Positions 56,418-64,000 of a stretch of 64,000 bases of DNA are shown here, piece by piece (position 1 is the stretch's first letter; the number at the start of each line of letters is the position of its first letter). The stretch is from Plasmopara viticola (Eukaryota > Oomycota > Peronosporomycetes > Peronosporales > Peronosporaceae), in NCBI GenBank assembly GCA_001695595.3, contig MBPM02000029.1, forward strand, positions 415,501 to 479,500, read 5' to 3'. The position numbers and the translations under genes were made by a program. A model generated the notes under the pieces. The model was given only the letters and a program-made list of their open reading frames with translations. It did no database searches and was not told the DNA's origin.

Positions 56418-59400
56418 TGATCACATGATGTGTAACTTGTCACATCCTAAATGATAGTGTTTAGCGGTAGGTTTTAGCTCCCTTAAGGAGCTTAGTTACT
56501 CTTCGTGCTCAGCTCTCGCATTTCTATGAATTTAATCATTGAGCCGATGCATCTACTTTTAGCTAAGTGCGATACAGCAATGACCGTGAACCCGGACATA
56601 AAAAAGAAATAGGGTGTATAGAGGGACATTGGACAAGTTCATACAAATGTATACTTTTCGTTTAATCAGATGAAATATTAGATATTTTGAACTGAATAGG
56701 CCATAATAATGTTAGCAACTCCGTGTGGTTGATCTGCGGACTTTTGACCATGCACCCTCACACCGCATCGTAGTAAGTGATTTCACGTTGTGCTCATTTT
56801 CAAATTCTCCTCTCAATCGGTTGATATTAAATATCTTTTTCTTTCAAAGTTTATATCTATTTTTACAAAGGTAACATTTGATACAGTGAATGATACATTG
56901 GTTTTTCTCCCACCCCAATTCATCAGAGAGAAACTAGTACTTTAGTGTGACAAAGTATTGCTAGCTTTACGTAGAATTGACATGACAGCAGCTTGCATCT
57001 TTAGTTGAAACGAAACCTAATAAGCCTTGCAGTGCCGGATGAATCAACAGTTGAAAAAGGTAGAGAAAGTCAATTTAATCAGCAAAAGTGTGAGGGTCTA
57101 GGTCGTGGTACAAACTCCTGTTTGAAAATAGCTTGGCTCCAAATGTCGAGGCTTGGGTAGGCGTCGATGGGGTATTAATAACAAACTACTAATAAGAAAA
57201 CTGAACTGTTTCTTTTATTTGTTAAAGACCACTTAGACGCTCACTTTTACAAAGAAAAGCCGAATCGTTATAATTTATAGCAAAATCGAGCTTGCATCAA
57301 ATAGCAGAGGAAGCACGCGATATGAGTGTAAGCTAGGTCTGCAATAGCATTTACCTGACCCAAGTGAATATTGAAGTGTGTTAAGCGCAAACCTTACAAT
57401 AGTGTAAAACATCAAGAAAATGAGTCAAGCAAAGATTTAAGACAACATACAAATCTAGCTTTAATTCTGGCTATATTTTGGCTGAAGCTGAAAGTACAAA
57501 TCTAGAGCGAGAGAGTTGGTTTGTTAAAAATCGCTAAGCTATCTTGTAGCGTCGTTAGCAAAACTAATAAAGTACTAATATCTGTCACGATTCTTGACGG
57601 CCAACGCCCGATTGAACAGCTAAAGGTAGAACAAATAATACTTTACAAGTGTTGGCAAAGAGACGTGGTAGAATTAATCGTTAACTTCCATCCCCAAACT
57701 AATTTAATGCAACATCACATCAAATGTGGCGCAATATTCTGAGTGTGGATAAATCCTTTTACAGCCAGTCCCCAAGTAGCTTACTACCTAACAGTTTGCC
57801 TAGCAATTAAAATTTACTTGATGCTGGAGTACGCTACTTTCGCCAGAAATTTTCGTGCTCTTCATGAAAACATTTTCAAACTACTTATGTAGTCGGTTCC
57901 TTGACTGATAATTGGATATAGATGGGTCATCTTTGACCATCTGCTGCTGGATTTTGTTATGATTGTACCTCCCCCGTGCTTTTTTACTGGTTTGGATCAC
58001 CTAGCCATATTTATGGATCATGTCCACGATGACGCATCGACATGAGTATTACAACTAAATTTGAAAAAAACATGCATCGTGCCGTTCACGTGCAAAGTTA
58101 GTAAACCAAAGCTGATTCAGCTTGAAGTATCTAAACTCGAAAAGTATTCATTCTGTCGGTTAGCGTCGCCCTACTTGGTGTAATTTAATAGGCATTAATT
58201 ACATCGAAACAGAGATTAAGCGACGTCCTCTCTGGATTACGAGCGCGGTCATATAGAAGTCTGCGCTCGTACCTTACGGGAAAGGTGGTGCTTTTGGACT
58301 TTTCATGACAATCTAGTCATTGAAATGTCTTATTGCGATTATGTGAAATTACTAATTTGCACGCATTTAGATACAGAAAGACATACTCTGACAGATGAAC
58401 TGGCGCTTTATATGATGATTGTATGGAGATGTGCTACTAGTGTTTTCAAATATCAAATTCTGACAACTACTGAATGCTTAGGGTTATCAATACAAATTTT
58501 GAGAGAGAACAAATGTCATAACAATTAATACATGTATACATGGCTATACAGACATTATAGACGACCACCATATATTTTGGCTTGCCCAGTGGCCTTATTG
58601 CAATGTGATTACTTATCAACACTTTCTGAAGGTTTTGGAGACTTCAAAATCATATGATTGTTTTGTCCGGCACAATGAACTTGCAGTCTAACTTTGCTGC
58701 ACAATATCGAACCTATGCACAACGTGCTGCTCTTACTAATGTATGCTGCTGTAATTCTTTGCACGATTCACTTTTATCGAAACAAGCGTCTATACAACGC
58801 AGACATCTTATTTTCAATATAGATTGCGCGCCATCAAGTCTTCGCATTCATTAAGCTGCACTTTCGACTATTTAGAAAACATACTACTACAAATGGAAAA
58901 TATAAATGGATACTAGTGACAAATCAAGTGGGAAATGGCTTTGAAATTAAATAAGGCCCACTTCTTTCACATACACATTTACACCAACTCGACTCACAGC
59001 TCCTTTGCTGCGACAAAGAACATAGATACTACTGGTGATGTTTCTTCAGCGACGCGATATAAGTACTATCACTTCTATTTCAAATAGCGGACACATGTTA
59101 CATGTATTGTCTTATGCTATAAAAGAAGTTTGTCCAGTGAGCGATGTGAAAATGATCACTTGAATTTATAGCTAGCCGTCAACAGAGGTGACACAAATTT
59201 AAGTTGCCGTACATTTCGAAAAACTTCGTTGGTAACGGACCGGTTAGCATGGTCATCTTACATGAGGGATTTTCTACAAGCGCAAATCACTCTGTTTGGA
59301 CAGTGAGAATTCTTTTTTTGCAGCTTTTCTGGAAAATTGGGCGACGGGTTCAAACATCGTAGCTTTGGATGCCGTTTCGACAGTTATATGAGGTCAAAAG

Positions 59401-60954
59401 GACCCTAAGTGGCCGTGTAGGTGATCTTTACTTCTGTATGTTGATGCCGCAATTTTGTTAATGGGCTTGAGGTTGAGTTGAGACATTGGTGAATGTTTGA
59501 GACGGGAAGGATGCCGCGTCGACAATGAAATACTTCGCGAGTCTTACGTAGCATGTGTAATGCTATAATCTTATTCAGTGCTTGTGCTAAATTTGTACGA
59601 TGAAGGCAAAACATTGAGTTATTGACAATCTTGTTCGGTGTGCAACTGGCGATGGTGCGACTGGCGATGGCGGAGAAAGTCGGCTCGCCAAAGCATTATT
59701 TGATCTAGAAGTTGAGTCAATGAAGGCTAGATTGCGATCAAAGTGTGTACGTCCCGATCGTTTGCGCCTTATATGCAATTTTCGCTATGTTACAAAGTAA
59801 AATCCAGGCTAAATATAAGCGGAAAAGTTATTGAACTTTCAATTTGCCCAAATTAATATATTGAGACCAAAATTTGTCTATGAGGGTCTGTTTTGCTTTT
59901 AAAAATTTGGAGGCAAAAAACTTTGCTGGATTTTTCTAGCTGAAAACGAATTCTAAAGCCTGTCATCTGACACTGTCAGAACATTTGCAGAGTGATGTAG
60001 TGAAAGTACCGGTGAGAGGTTAACAACAATAATTGTATCATTGTTTTTAATTCTGATGTTGGTATTGGCCGAATATGTGTTTACATCGATTGGATCTTTG
60101 AGGTGTAGGTGTAATCCTGCTGTAACCTTATGTCAGAAGACTTGACTTACTATTGAACAACTCAAATAGTTGTTGCTTCTTGTTACCGAGCAGTGTAGCG
60201 TGATCAATTAAACGCGAAGTCAGATTATTTGCCAGGAAAAAAGCAGACAATTAAATCTGGACTTCCTTCACACACTAAGAAAATGGTAATTTAGTTGGGT
60301 TCCAATCTATTGACTGGTGATTTACAGCCCTAAAGGTGTTTCCTTGTCGGATTGGTATTTTAGGACACATCGGCTGTCGGGGGTAACCAGCCTCAGTGTA
60401 TACAGCGTTGACCTGTCAGCGACCCCATTGTACGCACGATGCACATAATTTGGTGTAGTATACTACACATCACACAACACTTATGCGTGACATGTTACAG
60501 CGACGTATATTGCTAACTTTATGCCCTAAATGCCACATGTATATTACACATTGGCAGGCACATAGCTTCAATTAACTTCTTAAAATGCTTTGTTGTGGCG
60601 GATAGATGCTAAGCAGGACAAACTATAACCCTCAAGTTGAAAGAAAAGGTGAGCTATGGCTTTCATTTTCTAAGCTTCAGCAAAGTGCGGCTTAAGCCTA
60701 GCCTATATCGGCTGTTTATTGTGATCTTGTTCTCATATGTTAATGTCTACATTTTTTTGGTTCAATCCGCTCTAACATGGTTAATGCCTATTTCTTTATT
60801 TACTATTATGCTTTAAAAAAACTGAGTCGCACTGGGTTTCGCACAAAATACTCATTGAAAATTATATGTTTTCCTTCAAATCGAGCGTTCTTGCACTGAT
60901 TGTCGATGCTCCGCACATTCACACGTTGCGGACAGAGGTCTCGCAGTACTCTAA
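56418..60954. other. Gene-free AT-rich spacer
   Basis: No frame over 75 codons with protein-like content. Runs of A and T and scattered stops in all frames are typical of old repeat DNA. No RNA gene or clear repeat was recognised apart from a short ACTGGCGATGG direct repeat near 59.65 kb. Confidence 0.5.
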
Positions 60955-62790
60955 GTGACCCCCCTGCGCTTACCTCACCACGAATATGATGTCATTTTAT
61001 GTCGATGTATTTGGTGCGACCATGTACCATTAACGTATTGGTCATCTTCATGAATGAGGTCTGATCTTCAAAATTTCGAGCACTATCTAATCTCTGCGAT
61101 TAAGATCTCGCCAAACGAATGGTGTCTAAAATTCGCTTCCTTGATGGTCAGGCATTGTGCGTTTCTTTTGTTCACGATGACAAACTTACTCCTTGATTCT
61201 TTAATTTTTGGGTGCGCTCACCAAAATAAATGCGACCCCCGGAATGAGCACCAGCGTAGCCACGTAAAATAACACTTTATTCGTGTGGATAGCAAAAGCT
61301 ACAATCCGCCGCAGTCAAGTAATTTTTTTATCAGACTGAACACTTAATTTGCAAAGAAAGTAATGTCTACTCGTGACATTACAGGCGCTCCACATCCTCA
61401 CGTAACGAAGCGTTCGATTATGTCGGCACTTTTCCTGAACTTAATCGAGAAATCTAATCTACCATTTTTACTTCTGCCTCTTTTTCATCCATGCAAGACA
61501 ATTGTCTTCGTATACACATCAGCGCTGGCACATCTCCCCCTACCGTCTGCATTGCCGATCCGCTCGACTCCCATTTAGATATACACTCTATTCAGTCGAT
61601 CATTTTAAAAAATGTAATGCAAGAATGTCGGCCGAGTAGTCACATACTAAAAAATGTCCACGGAGACCTGATGACACATGTGGCAATCATGATGTTAAAA
61701 CACAGAACGTATGCCGATACATTGAAGACGATATAGCAACTGGACTCGGTGAAGAACTCCTTTTATTCAAGCAGTGCATATTTAAAGTACCTATATCAGT
61801 TTTAGGCAGCGCAGGCGCTATTTAGCGTGGCCTCTTTCATGGCAGTCCGCGATTTCTACTTTTATGCCGTACAGAGATATTGAGCTGATCCAATATTCAA
61901 GTCAAAGTACACAACTGAAGTGATGATCATGCACGGGCAAAAAGGTCGTTTAGTGCTTGGAATTGTGCTTCATCCTTAAGCGATTTTCCACAAGACACGC
62001 ATTGTTTTACTCATCGACCCATCCGCCTTGCATTGACCTAAAAACATCCACATGGCATTGTTAGCTGGTCGACCACATTATAACATGTCATTGCAACAAA
62101 CATCGCAAAAGAAACATCAAATTTTTAAAACTGCACGGATGTCAGTGCGTCAGTGCACATGATCAGCTTCATCTACCGCCCTTTTAAATTTCGCCGACTC
62201 TGTCGATTCACCTGCGGCGTTCGGCGTTAAAACTTGCTCACCAGAGTACAAGCGAAATTAAATAATTGTCTATGTCATCATGGACGTCTATTTCGCTGTG
62301 TAATCAATAAAGAATTCTCTTGCACACCTGGTTGATAATTGCTTTACGCTCAAAGGAAAAATGGAGCGTAAGCATTTCCAAATCAGAATTCTGTTGAGCA
62401 AAAAATACTCTCGTGGTCATGCCGTCATTTTCGCTCAAACGAAATTTGTACTTTTGCATTTTCTTGAGCGTCGTCGATCCATAGTTTTGATGTCGCTGTT
62501 ATGCAAAAAGCCGAAAAGTCTCTGCAGTGTCGTTAGAAGTTTAAGGCTTAAATAAGTAAATTTAAATTGCAATCTATCGCCACCCACTCCGCCTTGATAC
62601 CACAAACTCGGTACTTCTTAACACTATTAAATTTTCAGAAGTAGGCCAGTTCTAGCCTTGAAACCTCTGCTCGAGTAGTCATGTCTTCTTTTAGGACGTG
62701 TTCCTCAACACACGCATGTACGGCTTAGTTTCGTACACGAATTCATATGAGAGCTTGTTTGCCGATCTGAAAATGACAGAAGACATTTTT
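60955..62790 (-). mobile_element. Old Ty1/Copia relic
   Basis: Minus-strand translation of 60970-61069 gives EDQTSFMKMTNTLMVHGR followed by TKYIDIK and HHIRGEV. This is the Copia RNase H segment, aligning with the equivalent parts of both other elements, but with a stop between. Further upstream, 62690-62780 encodes NKLSYEFVYETKPYMRVLRN, matching the post-integrase NNTPYELGFKMKP region. The order and strand fit one decayed element whose RT region between them is unrecognisable. No LTRs found. Confidence 0.7.
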
Positions 62791-64000
62791 TATGTAGACC
62801 GCAGTCACTGCCGCTTTAATATAGAAACTTTCCGACTAAGCATGGTGCCGTATACTACGGCGGATTGTTAGGGCAGCCCGGACGACGCGTTTGCAGAACC
62901 ACGCGAACGGGATTTTGACTTGCTGTCTTATACTATCAATCGTGTTGAACACAATTTAGAAATCGAAAATGCTCGGGTTTCATCATGACGCACATACTTA
63001 GCCGCTCGCCAAATGTAGCTCTTGAGGCATTTATCTGTATTTGATCTGGTAAGTAGGAAAAATCTTAAAGCCTTCACTGCCATCATCAACATTGAGCATT
63101 AGATACCTGCTTATGAAGAGTGTTCTTGATTTGTAATTTACTTGATAAAGAAATTAAAAAGACAAATATTTTGACACATATCAAGTTTTAAAGTGCAACT
63201 TTATATTCAGTGAGCTTAAGCTTGCTGAAGTTTTTGATACGCAGCTGAACGATACTTGGCAAATGACGAATCATATTAATTTTCCTCGAAGAAAGAATCT
63301 GACGACTTGCTCCACTTCATTAAATATACAGTCCATCCAGGGTTTGCATTCATGGCATTAGATCATAACTATATTGGTTTTAGCAACGGAGTTTATGATC
63401 TAACAACCGCAAGCTTAATTTTTTTGAAAGCGCAAAAGGTTTTTCAACCGAGGAATATACTCTATTTACGACAGGGCAATCAACGATTTAAGCAGGCAAG
63501 TCGGTTGTTTCTACACTTTTGACACATTGCGCATTCAAGGTTTCATGGTAGCGTCCGTACAATTCTACGCTATCACAAGAAAAGGACAGTCAAAGAGGTT
63601 AGATTATTCAAAGCGAACTAAGTGGTCCTGAGGGCCCTCTTTGCGTCTACTTTGTCGCATACATGTCTTATGAGCATTAGATATCCAGGCTTCGCACATA
63701 ATACAATCGTCTACTCATTTATATTAAAAGTAAAGCGTTATCCATTGTAACCTACATCCAATGAGCTGCCAAATTGCAGAATTTTGACGCCTTCATCAAG
63801 CAAATCGAATATGACAGGCTATTGTTGACGCACCTGGCCATGATAAATACTTTTAGCGCAAATAATTATCCTATTAGCTATATCATTTGGATCATAAGCG
63901 GTGCAATTTGTGGCTTGTTTTTCCTAAATTACAATCCTGTAAATTTATACGTTGCGTTCACCGCCGAAATACTTTGAAAGCTTTTGCTGTTTATGGAACA
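62791..64000. other. Gene-free spacer to window end
   Basis: AT-rich with short frames only. The 71-codon frame at 63307 and the 67-codon frame at 63774 show no recognisable features. The upstream part of the Copia relic may extend into the first few hundred bases. Confidence 0.4.

Noticed and set aside
56460..56500. AGCTCCCTTAAGGAGCT near-palindrome as a terminator or MITE end
   Set aside because: Isolated, no second end or target duplication, no nearby gene on either strand.

Overview
The window looks like a nuclear chromosome segment from an oomycete, most likely a downy-mildew or Phytophthora-type plant pathogen. This is inferred from compact eukaryotic genes with few 60-85 bp introns, decayed Copia and LINE elements in AT-richer spacers, and a family of secreted GH19 chitinase genes. 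No bacterial operons, CRISPR arrays, rRNA genes or convincing tRNA genes were seen.

Layout. (1) 1-6.5 kb: a repeat-rich, gene-free margin with a 195 bp tandem duplication, a LINE reverse-transcriptase scrap and a wrecked Copia element on the minus strand. (2) 6.5-38.6 kb: a head-to-tail array of about 4.9 units of 6.53-6.57 kb. Each unit carries one GH19 chitinase gene on the minus strand, a short signal-peptide-like ORF and several decayed frames. Four chitinase copies are intact and one is frameshifted. A sixth, inverted and truncated copy sits just beyond the right edge. Units 1/2 and 4/5 share a constant ~19.7 kb offset over several kilobases, which suggests a three-unit segmental duplication. 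(3) 39.7-49.4 kb: a dense island of ordinary genes: an acidic Ser-rich hypothetical protein, a FANCJ/BRIP1-like Fe-S DEAH helicase, a choline-transporter-like (SLC44) membrane protein, an MFS transporter divergent from it, and a six-exon COP9 signalosome subunit 2 (CSN2) gene convergent with the MFS gene. (4) 49.4-64 kb: a gene-free, AT-rich region holding a 4,454 bp Copia element with 146 bp LTRs, a 5 bp target-site duplication and a frame-broken pol, then a much older Copia relic near 61-62.8 kb.

The housekeeping genes have no obvious functional link to one another. The chitinase array is the distinctive feature. It is a locally amplified and homogenised secreted-enzyme locus whose terminal copies are diverged or broken, next to retroelement debris. 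Exact unit number and single-base frameshifts depend on the assembly being right in a near-identical tandem array.
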